Positions 7,957-15,186 of a stretch of DNA of 43,034 nucleotides are shown here, in pieces. Position numbers and translations under genes: made by a program. Each line of letters starts with the position of its first letter. The stretch's first letter is position 1. The DNA is taken from the NCBI RefSeq assembly GCF_017545445.1, contig NZ_JAFWOM010000088.1, forward strand, positions 1 to 43,034, written 5' to 3'. Under the pieces are notes generated by a model. That model was not told the origin of the DNA. It saw only the letters and a program-made list of their open reading frames with translations, and searched no databases. Origin of the DNA: Fibrobacter sp. GTDB taxonomy: Bacteria > Fibrobacterota > Fibrobacteria > Fibrobacterales > Fibrobacteraceae.

Positions 7957-9486
7957 TTATTTGCTGAAGGCGGCGAGGTCAATGCCGAGTTGCTTGATTT
8001 TGTACGTGAGGATACGCGGGGTGGTCGAGAGGCTGCGGGCGGCAGCGGCCATTTTGCCCTTGCTGCTCTTGAGGGCATCGCAGATGATGTCTCGTTCGTA
8101 CGCTTCGACCATGAGCTTCAGGTTTCCGCTCACGGGCGTTCCACTCGTTTCGTCCGTCTGGATTGTCGGCGGGAAGTGATGCGGATAAATGACATCTTCT
8201 TCGGTCAAAAGCACCGCACGTTCTATAGCATTTTCAAGTTCGCGCACATTACCCGGCCACGGATAGCTCATGAGCATTTCGATGGTGCCGCGAGCAAGAC
8301 GGCGAACGTTTTTGCCGACCAAGCGGCAGTAATGTTCAACAAAGTAATCCGCAAGCAGTACAATATCGGTACGGCGTTTGCGTAATGGCGGCACATAAAT
8401 TGGAACAACATGCAACTGGTAGTACAAATCTTCACGGAATGCCCCGTCAGACACCATCTGCTGTAAGTTTTTTGTCGTCGCACAAATCACGCGGACATTC
8501 ACCTTTTTCGGGAATCGGGCGCCCACCCGTTCCATTTCACCTTGCTGCAAAAGACGGAGCAACTTTATTTGCAAGTTCGGAGTCAGTTCAGCGACTTCAT
8601 CGAGGAAAAGCGTACCGCCATCAGCTTGCTCCACGCGGCCCGGGGCCTCATTGACGACGCCGACCAAGGCTCCCTTTTCGCTTCCGAAAAGTTCCCGGTC
8701 CAGAACGGACTCCGGGAGGGCCGCGCAATGCACACGCACAAACGGGCCTAAATTGCGATCAGAGCGAAAGTGAATCGCCTCTGCGACAAGCCCCTTGCCA
8801 GTCCCCACCTCGCCCACGATTAACGCCGGAAGCGGGCTTTTCGCGACTTGATCGATTTGCGTATAGACCTGCTGCATTTCGGGCGTACGGCCAATGATGT
8901 TATCCGGTTGGAAACGTGCCTTGAGTTCCATCGCCATGCGTTCGTTTTCGGCCTTGAGGATTTCGTTCTCTTCGCGTGCCTCGCGACGAAGCTTTACCGC
9001 CGCAGCCAACATTTGCGCAATGATTTCCAGCAAGCGGAGCTTTTCAGGGAGTTCGTTTTCGACCGGATTCTGCACGTCGGCACTGAAAGCACCAATCACC
9101 TGATGTTCCATAATGACCGGAACGCAAAGGAACGCCTTGTCCTCCGTCTTGCCGCGGCCCGTACGGTCCAAAAAGTCCGGATCCTTAGCGACCGACGGAA
9201 TGATAATCGGCTTGCCGGTCTCGACCACGCGACCAGTAATGCCCTCGCCCACCTTGTAGCGGCCTTTACGCGCCTGGCGGCTCGAAAGGCCTTCCGCGAT
9301 TTCGATGGAGATTTCGCCGGTGTGGCGGTTGTAAAGCGTAAGCGTCGCATGTTCCACGCCCATCATGGATTCCACCACTTCCAGAATCGGATGCGCGACA
9401 CTCTCGAAATCGAGCGTCTGGTTCAGAATGGAACTGATTTTGTAGAGCAGTTCCAGTTCCTGGATTTTGGATTGCGACGTAGGCAT
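7957..9486 (-). CDS. GAF-AAA+-Fis (NtrC/NifA-like) transcription activator with altered GAFTGA loop
   Basis: A 509-residue bacterial enhancer-binding-type protein. Residues about 10-165 form a GAF sensor domain (ending in VIMEHQVIGAFSADV), followed by a coiled linker and an AAA+ domain with Walker A GEVGTGKG (225-232), Walker B GGTLFLDEVAEL and the arginine-bearing FREDLYYQLHVVPI. The C-terminus is a Fis-type helix-turn-helix (KGKMAAAARSLSTTPRILTY). The loop that contacts sigma-54 is GALVGV (272-277, bases 8656-8673) instead of GAFTGA. Relatives that lost this motif act without sigma-54, so this one may work on ordinary promoters; that is inference. I chose the ATG at 9486 because the longer frame to 9582 runs through the structured RNA. 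It follows that RNA and the TerD-like gene on the same strand. Confidence 0.88.
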   Translation of the reverse strand: MPTSQSKIQELELLYKISSILNQTLDFESVAHPILEVVESMMGVEHATLTLYNRHTGEISIEIAEGLSSRQARKGRYKVGEGITGRVVETGKPIIIPSVAKDPDFLDRTGRGKTEDKAFLCVPVIMEHQVIGAFSADVQNPVENELPEKLRLLEIIAQMLAAAVKLRREAREENEILKAENERMAMELKARFQPDNIIGRTPEMQQVYTQIDQVAKSPLPALIVGEVGTGKGLVAEAIHFRSDRNLGPFVRVHCAALPESVLDRELFGSEKGALVGVVNEAPGRVEQADGGTLFLDEVAELTPNLQIKLLRLLQQGEMERVGARFPKKVNVRVICATTKNLQQMVSDGAFREDLYYQLHVVPIYVPPLRKRRTDIVLLADYFVEHYCRLVGKNVRRLARGTIEMLMSYPWPGNVRELENAIERAVLLTEEDVIYPHHFPPTIQTDETSGTPVSGNLKLMVEAYERDIICDALKSSKGKMAAAARSLSTTPRILTYKIKQLGIDLAAFSK

Positions 9487-9500
9487 GGAACAGAATTTAG

Positions 9501-9615
9501 AAAAAACAGGCGGAATGTAAAACCATCGCTCTATCACTTGAGCTACAGGGGAACCCCCTGGCCGGACTCGAACCGGCAACAAATGGGAACTAATATAGGA
9601 ACATTCTATGCCCGT
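9501..9615 (-). ncRNA. Y-RNA-like small RNA with circularly permuted tRNA-like module
   Basis: Read on the minus strand, a basal stem ACGGGC/GCCUGU (9615-9610 with 9511-9506) is followed by an AUA/C internal loop and a second stem GAAUGU/ACAUUC (9606-9601 with 9518-9513). Above it come UCCUAU on one side and UUUU on the other, then an anticodon-like stem CCAU/AUGG. On top lies a tRNA-like unit in permuted order: T-arm GCCGG-UUCGAGU-CCGGC (9577-9561), acceptor-like stem CAGGGG/CCCCUG closed by GUU (9560-9546), UA, and D-arm GCUC/GAGC (9543-9528). The basal stem is followed by a run of U at 9506-9501, so it doubles as a terminator. A normal tRNA would have the D-arm first. The layout matches what I recall of bacterial YrlA Y RNAs, which end in a tRNA mimic. 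It begins ten bases after the stop of the TerD-like gene. Confidence 0.75.
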
Positions 9616-9624
9616 CTTTAAATC

Positions 9625-11541
9625 TTACGCAAACAATTCGATGAGGGTGTCCTTGCTCGGTTGCGTCAAGTCCAGCCCGACTTCATCATCGTCGCTTTTG
9701 GCTTCCGTAAAGCCAGCAGCTTCCAAAACCTCCTTCAAATTTAGAAAAGATCTTACTTTTACACGAAACTTGTCTATTACAATTTTCTCCAATTCACGCG
9801 TGGGAACCCTTCCGCTGCCGATATTCAAGTCCATCAGCACAAAGCGATTATCTATGGTCATCGCGATATTCTTCCTTTCATACCCTTCTACAGGAATCAT
9901 GAATTCCGCCACAACATCATTGGGATCCACCATCGGGCCGCATTCGCTCTTGTCTAAGTTCAACGAAGCACGGTCGCATCGGGCTACAAAGAACTTGAAC
10001 TGAGAATCATTCGTTGTTCCACTAAATCTGCAAACCTCGAACTTTCCTTCGGGTGCCTTCCCGCCGATATACATCAATTCCGTCGCACCTTTGGGAGCAT
10101 TGGTTATATCGCCAGAGTAAATGACGTTTTCTATCTTGCCGCTTTGGGAGCTATAACGTGCGTTCCAACCATAGGACGCTCCGTCAAGCGACATATAATG
10201 GAGATCAAAATCACTCGTGCCCCAATCATTATGCCAGTAGATTCCAACAACGTTGTGGTCGTCGCCCATATCCACACTAGTTCCCATGGGGTAATTGCCT
10301 ATGAAATTCTTTTCGCTGGAGGGGACTGCAATGTTCAATCCCTTCGGATAGCGAACCGTGCAAGCCTTCGGCTTGAGACTCTCAACCAGCGAATCATGGA
10401 GAATCGTATAGATTTGCATCAAGTACGCATCGTCATTTTTGGGGGCATAGCCCTCACGCACGAACAATTTACCGTTGCGGATGACGTAGCACTGCCCCGA
10501 CTGCCCCGAAAGCCGCATCTTGACGCCCTGCATGAGCGTCGCCTTTTTGAAATTCGAAATATTGGCAACATTTTTCTTGATATCGTCAAGGCTTTTCTTC
10601 TCGACAAGAACGGTCTCCCAGAAGCCCTTTTCAAGAGGGGTATGGTTCTTTTCGGCAAGCTTACGGAGTTTATTCACCACGGAGGCATTCGAAACTCTTT
10701 TTCCTGTTTCAGCTGGAACTTCAACGCCGATTTTTCGAGCAGCAGCAATAAAATCCGGATTCAAAATCGGAGATTTGTCTGCGTTCACCTTCATGGCTAA
10801 AAAGAGCGGCTTAAAGCGAAGGAAAATCCTGGAGAGTTTCACAAGCTGGGCATCAGACAAAGCGCCAAGGGGAATTTTGCTTGCATTCTTTTTTACGCAG
10901 GCAATAGCGTCCTTGCTCTTGATAAGCATGGTAGAACCGGTCGCACGATAGACTAGGCAACGAAGCAACGCGAATTCATCTTGCGGATACACGCACGTCA
11001 AAGAGGCTATCGTCGCCTGAGCTTCCTTGTTCTTCACGTCGTCAATCGAAAAACCGAATTCGCCCCAATCGGCAAGAGCGTTTACAACATATTCCGAGCA
11101 AGTCTTTTGAGTCTGCTCGTTCATGGCGATACCCGACTTGATAAGCCCCGCGCACTTGTCGAACAGCTCTCTCTTGGTGCACGGCAAAATGACCTTGAAC
11201 TTTTTGAAGGGGATGACGACATCGTCATGGTTCGGCATATAGCCTTCCCCCTCCGTAAAACCCGTTCCGTAGGTCGATGCGTAATGGCACAGCTGATCCA
11301 CCAAGAGTTCAAACCGAGTCTTGGATACGATATCCGCCCATTCCTTGTAAAACGTCTTGTTGTATTTTGTCTTGGCAACTTCCCGGACCCATTGCAAGGT
11401 GTCGGAGTTGCAGCAATCAGGATGCACCAACCACCCATATTGAGCGGCCTCGGCGTTCACATCTTCGAAGGTGAGAGCCTTCGCGTTACCCTCGGTATTG
11501 CTCAAGGCAATATTGAAATACGAAATGAGCTCAAGATTCAT
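9625..11541 (-). CDS. large uncharacterised protein with TerD-like C-terminal region; candidate RNA-binding partner of flanking RNAs
   Basis: A 638-residue cytoplasmic protein with no signal or membrane segment. Residues 1-340 are mostly helical and not recognised. Residues about 395-560 resemble a diverged TerD fold: KGLNIAVPSS, then DWGTSDFDLHYMSLDG, then NVIYSGDITNAPKGATELMYI, which parallels the DLD...SGDN.TG.GDGDDE pattern of TerD proteins. The last 70 residues are an acidic tail. The gene is bracketed on its own strand by two RNAs that share one stem motif, at 11560-11626 in its leader and at 9501-9615 after its stop. By analogy with Ro60/Rsr and Y RNA loci, I infer that it binds this motif and may regulate itself. 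I cannot see a clear TROVE or von Willebrand A domain, so it is not called Ro. GAGG lies nine bases before the ATG. Confidence 0.8.
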   Translation of the reverse strand: MNLELISYFNIALSNTEGNAKALTFEDVNAEAAQYGWLVHPDCCNSDTLQWVREVAKTKYNKTFYKEWADIVSKTRFELLVDQLCHYASTYGTGFTEGEGYMPNHDDVVIPFKKFKVILPCTKRELFDKCAGLIKSGIAMNEQTQKTCSEYVVNALADWGEFGFSIDDVKNKEAQATIASLTCVYPQDEFALLRCLVYRATGSTMLIKSKDAIACVKKNASKIPLGALSDAQLVKLSRIFLRFKPLFLAMKVNADKSPILNPDFIAAARKIGVEVPAETGKRVSNASVVNKLRKLAEKNHTPLEKGFWETVLVEKKSLDDIKKNVANISNFKKATLMQGVKMRLSGQSGQCYVIRNGKLFVREGYAPKNDDAYLMQIYTILHDSLVESLKPKACTVRYPKGLNIAVPSSEKNFIGNYPMGTSVDMGDDHNVVGIYWHNDWGTSDFDLHYMSLDGASYGWNARYSSQSGKIENVIYSGDITNAPKGATELMYIGGKAPEGKFEVCRFSGTTNDSQFKFFVARCDRASLNLDKSECGPMVDPNDVVAEFMIPVEGYERKNIAMTIDNRFVLMDLNIGSGRVPTRELEKIVIDKFRVKVRSFLNLKEVLEAAGFTEAKSDDDEVGLDLTQPSKDTLIELFA

Positions 11542-11559
11542 AATGCATCCTCAAAAGTT

Positions 11560-11626
11560 GCGAGTCGGGCTGTAAAAATTTAGGGCGTGCCCGCGAGGGC
11601 GCAAATAGGAACAGCCTATGACTCGC
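11560..11626 (-). promoter_or_regulatory. structured 5' leader sharing the stem motif of the downstream RNA
   Basis: On the minus strand a 7-bp stem GCGAGUC/GACUCGC (11626-11620 with 11566-11560) is followed by an AUA/C internal loop and a 6-bp stem GGCUGU/ACAGCC (11616-11611 with 11573-11568). Then come UCCUAU on the 5' side and a run of U on the 3' side, with a small GCCC/GGGC hairpin on top. The same order of elements with different but paired helices occurs in the RNA at 9501-9615. The stem ends 18 bases before the start codon of the TerD-like gene, close to its Shine-Dalgarno, a fitting place for translational autoregulation. It could also be a short Y-like RNA by itself. Confidence 0.7.
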
Positions 11627-11817
11627 TAAAATCCACTGAAATCCGCTTACATTGTCAGACAGACGCTTCTACTTCATATATCGGGCATTCATCTAAAAAT
11701 GTAAACCAGTTTCATTTTTTCTTACGGATACAAATATAAATCCGCAGGATGTCAAAACATGACAGTTGGAATAAAAAAAAATTCCCGGAGTGGGGCGGCA
11801 GTTCGCCAACCTTAGTC

Positions 11818-11956
11818 CGGGGTGACAAAGCGGAATGACGCGGATCCCGCCGTGGCAGGCATAACAGCGGGGCGTTGCGGGGCCGGCGTCTGAGGCACCG
11901 CTAGAAGGGGTGACGAGCCACGAAGTGCGAATCAGGGGAAGGCCTTCCCCTCCCAC
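11818..11956. repeat. GC-rich palindromic intergenic repeat block
   Basis: Between the TerD-like gene leader and yqeY there are about 360 bases without a gene. The left part (11630-11815) is AT-rich and holds nothing I recognise. The right part carries relatives of the GTCATCCC-type repeat (CCGGGGTGACA, CGGAATGACGCGGATCCCG) and a perfect GGGGAAGG/CCTTCCCC palindrome at about 11935-11950. A GGGGAAAGCTTTCCCC counterpart exists at 27884. Confidence 0.5.
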
Positions 11957-11994
11957 AGTCCACTTCCAACCATCCACTTCCTACTGTCTACTAC
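11957..11994. repeat. GT-heptamer array overlapping the yqeY stop
   Basis: Five units of exact 7-base period on the complementary strand, reading GTAGACA, GTAGGAA, GTGGATG, GTTGGAA, GTGGACT. The yqeY stop codon TAG at 11993-11991 is the first bases of this array. Confidence 0.75.
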
Positions 11995-12461
11995 TTCAGC
12001 GCTTCTTGCACGAGAGCGCTGGCGCGCTTGGCATCGAAACGGCCCTTGACCTTCGGGGAGAGTTCCTTCATGATCTTGCCCATGTCTTTCGGAGAAGCGG
12101 CACCCGTTGCAGCCTTGATTTCGGCGATGAGGGCCTTGACTTCGTCTTCGGTCATTTCAGCGGGCATGTACTTGCGGTAAATGGCAATGCAAGCTTCTTC
12201 TTCTGGAATCTTGTCCAAGAAACCGCCCTTCTTCAAGATTTCGATGGATTCCTGCTTCTGCTTCACGCTCTTGGCGAGAACGTCAACGCACATGGCATCC
12301 GTAATGGTGTCCATGATTTGAGCCGGGGCGGCCCCAGCCTTCATGGCTTCGTTCTTGATGTCGGAATGGAGCGTACGGAGCGTTCCGAGAGTTACGGCAT
12401 CGTGAGCCTTCATTGCAGTCTTGATGTCGTCGAGAATTTTTGTCAAAAGTTCACTTGCCAT
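11991..12461 (-). CDS. YqeY-family (GatB/Yqey domain) protein
   Basis: A 156-residue helical protein of the YqeY family: MASELLTKILDDIKTAMKAH at the start, FLDKIPEEEACIAIYRKYMP in the middle, and a C-terminal MGKIMKELSPKVKGRFDAKR segment related to the tRNA-binding tail domain of GatB and bacterial Glu-tRNA-Gln amidotransferases. The precise role of YqeY proteins is not settled; an RNA- or tRNA-related function is assumed from the shared domain. The ATG at 12461 has AAGGA seven bases upstream. It lies about 110 bases after rpsU, a widely conserved gene pair. The stop codon comes from a heptamer repeat array. Confidence 0.9.
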   Translation of the reverse strand: MASELLTKILDDIKTAMKAHDAVTLGTLRTLHSDIKNEAMKAGAAPAQIMDTITDAMCVDVLAKSVKQKQESIEILKKGGFLDKIPEEEACIAIYRKYMPAEMTEDEVKALIAEIKAATGAASPKDMGKIMKELSPKVKGRFDAKRASALVQEALK

Positions 12462-12505
12462 AATATTTCCTTTTGCGGATATCCCGCAGTCTAAAAACAC
12501 CTAAC

Positions 12506-12531
12506 GAGTCATCGACGTAAGCCGACAACTC
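12506..12531 (-). terminator. hairpin between rpsU and yqeY, possible attenuator
   Basis: On the minus strand GAGTTGTCG and CGATGACTC pair over 9 bp (two G-U pairs) around an eight-base loop. A U-run follows only after about ten bases, so it is at most a weak terminator or a processing site between the two co-oriented genes. Confidence 0.3.
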
Positions 12532-12568
12532 ATTAAAGTTTAGAAAATTATCCGATTAAAAAATCGAA

Positions 12569-12778
12569 TTAGTAGAGACGCTTGCGGTTCTGATCAGCAA
12601 TCTCTTTGAGACGCTTGCGACGAGCTGCAGTTTCAATACGCTTCTTTTCTTCAGAAGGCTTTTCGAAACGCTGACGCTTCTTGACGTCGGAGATGATGCC
12701 ATTCTTTTCGCAAGACTTGGTAAAACGCTTGAGAGCGCGTTCGAACGGTTCGTTGGACTTAACAATAACGCCGATCAC
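12569..12778 (-). CDS. rpsU: 30S ribosomal protein S21
   Basis: A 69-residue basic protein. After the start it reads IGVIVKSNEPFERALKRFTK, the conserved beginning of bS21, and ends in the Arg/Lys-rich ARRKRLKEIADQNRKRLY. It binds the small ribosomal subunit near the anti-Shine-Dalgarno region and aids initiation. The start is a GTG at 12778 with AAAGGA six bases upstream. The upstream ATG in the same frame would add eight residues not found in the family, so it was not used. It is followed by yqeY on the same strand. Confidence 0.93.
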   Translation of the reverse strand: MIGVIVKSNEPFERALKRFTKSCEKNGIISDVKKRQRFEKPSEEKKRIETAARRKRLKEIADQNRKRLY

Positions 12779-12890
12779 GATAATCCTTTGGTTAAAATTC
12801 AATTTTTTTGATAGCCAAATATACCTAAATTTTTTAAATCCGTCAAGGGTAACATTTTATAAGCATTCATACGCTCTTTTTTTGAGACAA

Positions 12891-14834
12891 TCAAACGCCG
12901 TCCGCCCCTTCGGGTCCCTTATAATTAAAAGCAAGCATGGTAATGTCATCGAACTGCGGCGCCGTCCCTACAAACTGGTCGATTTGTTTTTTGACGTAGC
13001 GGCACGTCTCTTTAGTGCCGTCACCGCCACCCTTAGACAGAGCGTCGAGCAAACGTTCATTCCCGAACAGTTCGTTATTCGCATCGGTCGCTTCGGTCAC
13101 GCCGTCGGTATAAAGGAACAACGTATCGCCTGGAGCAAGGTCCAACGTCTGGAGTCTGTAGTGCGTGGTGTCCATCGCCGCCATGACGACCCCGGCCTTG
13201 CTCTTCGCAAATTCCACCCGACCATCCTTATGGCGAATGGCCGGAGGGTTGTGCCCAGCCGAAGCAAATTCGATATGTCCCGTCTTTAAGTCGATGAAGC
13301 CCATCCAGACCGTTACGAACATGTTCGCCCTGTTCCGTTTTTCCAATTCACGATTCGTGTTATCAAACGTCTCGACAACGGACTTCAAGTTCTTCGCCAT
13401 CGTGCGAAGCACTATTCGCGAAACCATCATGAACAACGCGGCAGGAACACCCTTGCCCGAAACATCGCCCACAACCACGCACAAACGACCGTCATCCAAC
13501 TTGAAGAAATCGTAAAAGTCACCGCCGACTTCCTTGGCCGGACGGAGGAACGGAGTCAATTCGTGAAGTTCATCTCCAGAATCTTCCTCTTTTTCGTCCA
13601 TCGGCAAGAATCCTATCTGGATATCCTTTGCAAAGTCCAGTTCGCTTTCGATGCGGTCCAAGTCCTTTTGCTTTTCCATGTGCTCCTTGAGCGAGGTGCG
13701 CATGTGCGTAAAAGCCCCCGCAAACAGAGCGATTTCGTCACGACCGGAAAGATGCGGGATTTCGGCATTGAAGTCCCCGTTCCCAAGCTTGTCCGCCGCA
13801 ATCGCAAGTTCATTGAGCGGACGCGAGACCCTCGACGAAATCACGAAAATCAAGCACAACATAACGACATAACCGATAAGGCACATCCAAGCAAACATCT
13901 TTTCCATCGAACGCTGGCTTTCCAGGTACTTCTGGGCGGGCCATACAATCATGAACGTCCAGCCGTTCGATTCCATCGCGCTAAAGTAAATAGCCGTTTC
14001 CCTGCCATCACGCGTAAACCCCATGAAGAGTCCCTTTTTCATGCCTCGCACCGTTTTTTCAAAATCGGACGAGGATTCATCATAGTCATTCCTGGCGAGA
14101 TCGGCCAGAGTCTCCTTAAAAACGATATCGCTTTGAGGATGCGCAATCACGGTACCATTAGCGGACAGTACAACGACGTAACCGGAATTCGATACAGGTA
14201 TCGAAGCGACCGTTTCCTTGAGGAACGCAATGGACATATCAAGGCACAGGACACCCGCAAATACTTTGTTCCCTAAAGTGTCCGTGTGGAAAATGGGGGT
14301 CGTGTAAATCGCAATCGGTTCCCTGATAAAGTCCCCGACGAACGGCTCCTGCCAAATCCCTTTCTGCTGCTCCTTCGTGCTCTTGTACCATTCCTTATCG
14401 AAATAGTTCTTGCCGTCGAACAGCTTGATATCGTTCTCCGAGAACTGGGCGAGACGCATCACGTTCACGTTCGACTCAGACTGGGGAGCCATGCCGGATT
14501 CATAGGCGACAACCACTGCCAGAACTTGCGGCAATGTCTGCCTTGCGTCAAAGACAGTCTGCGTCAAGAAATCGTCGAGATCCTTGCCTGCGAGTTTCTC
14601 GTTGCCAAGCACTTCGGCATATTCGTCGCCAAGTTTCTGCCCTTTTTCAAACAACTTTTCAATAATGGCGACATTCGCAAGGCTTATCTCTTCGCCTTTC
14701 TGCGTAAGCAAGGTCGAAAATTCACTTTGAACTTGAAAGCTGAGAATCCCGAACAGCGTCGCAAAGACAATGCTGAACCCAAGCAGAGTCAGCATGGACT
14801 GTTTGAACGCTAGTCCGTGTATATTGAATCCCAT
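12891..14834 (-). CDS. SpoIIE-type PP2C phosphatase with extracellular sensor and HAMP domains
   Basis: A 647-residue inner-membrane signalling protein. A first membrane helix (about 13-35) is followed by a periplasmic dCache-like sensor (with NYFDKEWY, IAIYTTPIF and VFAGVLCLDMS) to about residue 310. A second helix at about 318-338 (CLIGYVVMLCLIFVI) leads into a HAMP segment (SRVSRPLNELAIAADKLGNG). The cytoplasmic part is a PPM/SpoIIE phosphatase with metal-binding motifs AKEVGGDFYDFF, VVGDVSGKGVPAALFM, FASAGHNPP and LFLYTDGVTEATD. Such proteins dephosphorylate anti-sigma-factor antagonists in partner-switching systems. No partner genes (STAS or kinase) adjoin it. A 19-base palindrome lies 24 bases upstream of the ATG. 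Confidence 0.9.
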   Translation of the reverse strand: MGFNIHGLAFKQSMLTLLGFSIVFATLFGILSFQVQSEFSTLLTQKGEEISLANVAIIEKLFEKGQKLGDEYAEVLGNEKLAGKDLDDFLTQTVFDARQTLPQVLAVVVAYESGMAPQSESNVNVMRLAQFSENDIKLFDGKNYFDKEWYKSTKEQQKGIWQEPFVGDFIREPIAIYTTPIFHTDTLGNKVFAGVLCLDMSIAFLKETVASIPVSNSGYVVVLSANGTVIAHPQSDIVFKETLADLARNDYDESSSDFEKTVRGMKKGLFMGFTRDGRETAIYFSAMESNGWTFMIVWPAQKYLESQRSMEKMFAWMCLIGYVVMLCLIFVISSRVSRPLNELAIAADKLGNGDFNAEIPHLSGRDEIALFAGAFTHMRTSLKEHMEKQKDLDRIESELDFAKDIQIGFLPMDEKEEDSGDELHELTPFLRPAKEVGGDFYDFFKLDDGRLCVVVGDVSGKGVPAALFMMVSRIVLRTMAKNLKSVVETFDNTNRELEKRNRANMFVTVWMGFIDLKTGHIEFASAGHNPPAIRHKDGRVEFAKSKAGVVMAAMDTTHYRLQTLDLAPGDTLFLYTDGVTEATDANNELFGNERLLDALSKGGGDGTKETCRYVKKQIDQFVGTAPQFDDITMLAFNYKGPEGADGV

Positions 14835-14857
14835 AAAAACCTTCTCTTTTCGCTACA

Positions 14858-14876
14858 AATAGAAATTATTTCTATT
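14858..14876. promoter_or_regulatory. perfect palindrome upstream of the SpoIIE-type phosphatase gene
   Basis: AATAGAAAT and ATTTCTATT flank a single central T, and a further half-like GTAGAAATA follows about six bases on. The site is 24 bases upstream of the phosphatase start, where a repressor would sit. From here to 15103 the gap is very AT-rich with no gene visible. Confidence 0.4.
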
Positions 14877-15103
14877 ACAAGTAGAAATATATGTAACTTA
14901 ATTGCAGCCGCTCGAGTTTTAACAGAATTTTATCTAAAAAATATGATATTTTTTTAAGTTTTGCGTTTATAAAACAATCGCGAAAAAGGGAATTTCAAGT
15001 TTCGTATAAACATTTGAGCACTATAAAATATAAAAAAAGTCCGTCAAAATCCGTCTTTTTATGTAAAATTTCGTTAATTTTACGATTTTTGATTCTTCAT
15101 AAC

Positions 15104-15132
15104 TTGCGAAGTATCAACGACTTATGTATATT
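15104..15132 (+). promoter_or_regulatory. likely sigma-70-type promoter of the SPOR lipoprotein gene
   Basis: TTGCGA (15104-15109) and TATATT (15127-15132) are spaced by 17 bases, with a TG directly before the -10. It lies 55 bases upstream of the ATG at 15187. Confidence 0.45.
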
Positions 15133-15186
15133 CTCTACTAGAATATTCCAAATGTATGGAGAAATGTTTTAATGCGGAGTTTAGCC

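Noticed and set aside
9487..9582. Longer start for the activator gene through an in-frame codon at 9582
   Set aside because: The added 32 residues are encoded by the structured RNA and are not part of any GAF-AAA+ protein start.
9501..9600. A normal tRNA gene suggested by GGTTCGAGTCC and GTAGCTC...GAGC
   Set aside because: The T-arm precedes the D-arm in transcription direction on the minus strand, and no anticodon loop can be formed in the usual order. It is permuted, not a standard tRNA.
9501..9615. Two-piece (permuted) tmRNA
   Set aside because: A full D-arm is present, no tag-peptide frame or pseudoknots are visible, and the RNA is too short.
9625..11541. Calling the 638-residue protein a Ro60/Rsr orthologue
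   Set aside because: Neither a TROVE signature nor the metal-binding DxSxS of a von Willebrand A domain is visible; only locus layout is similar.
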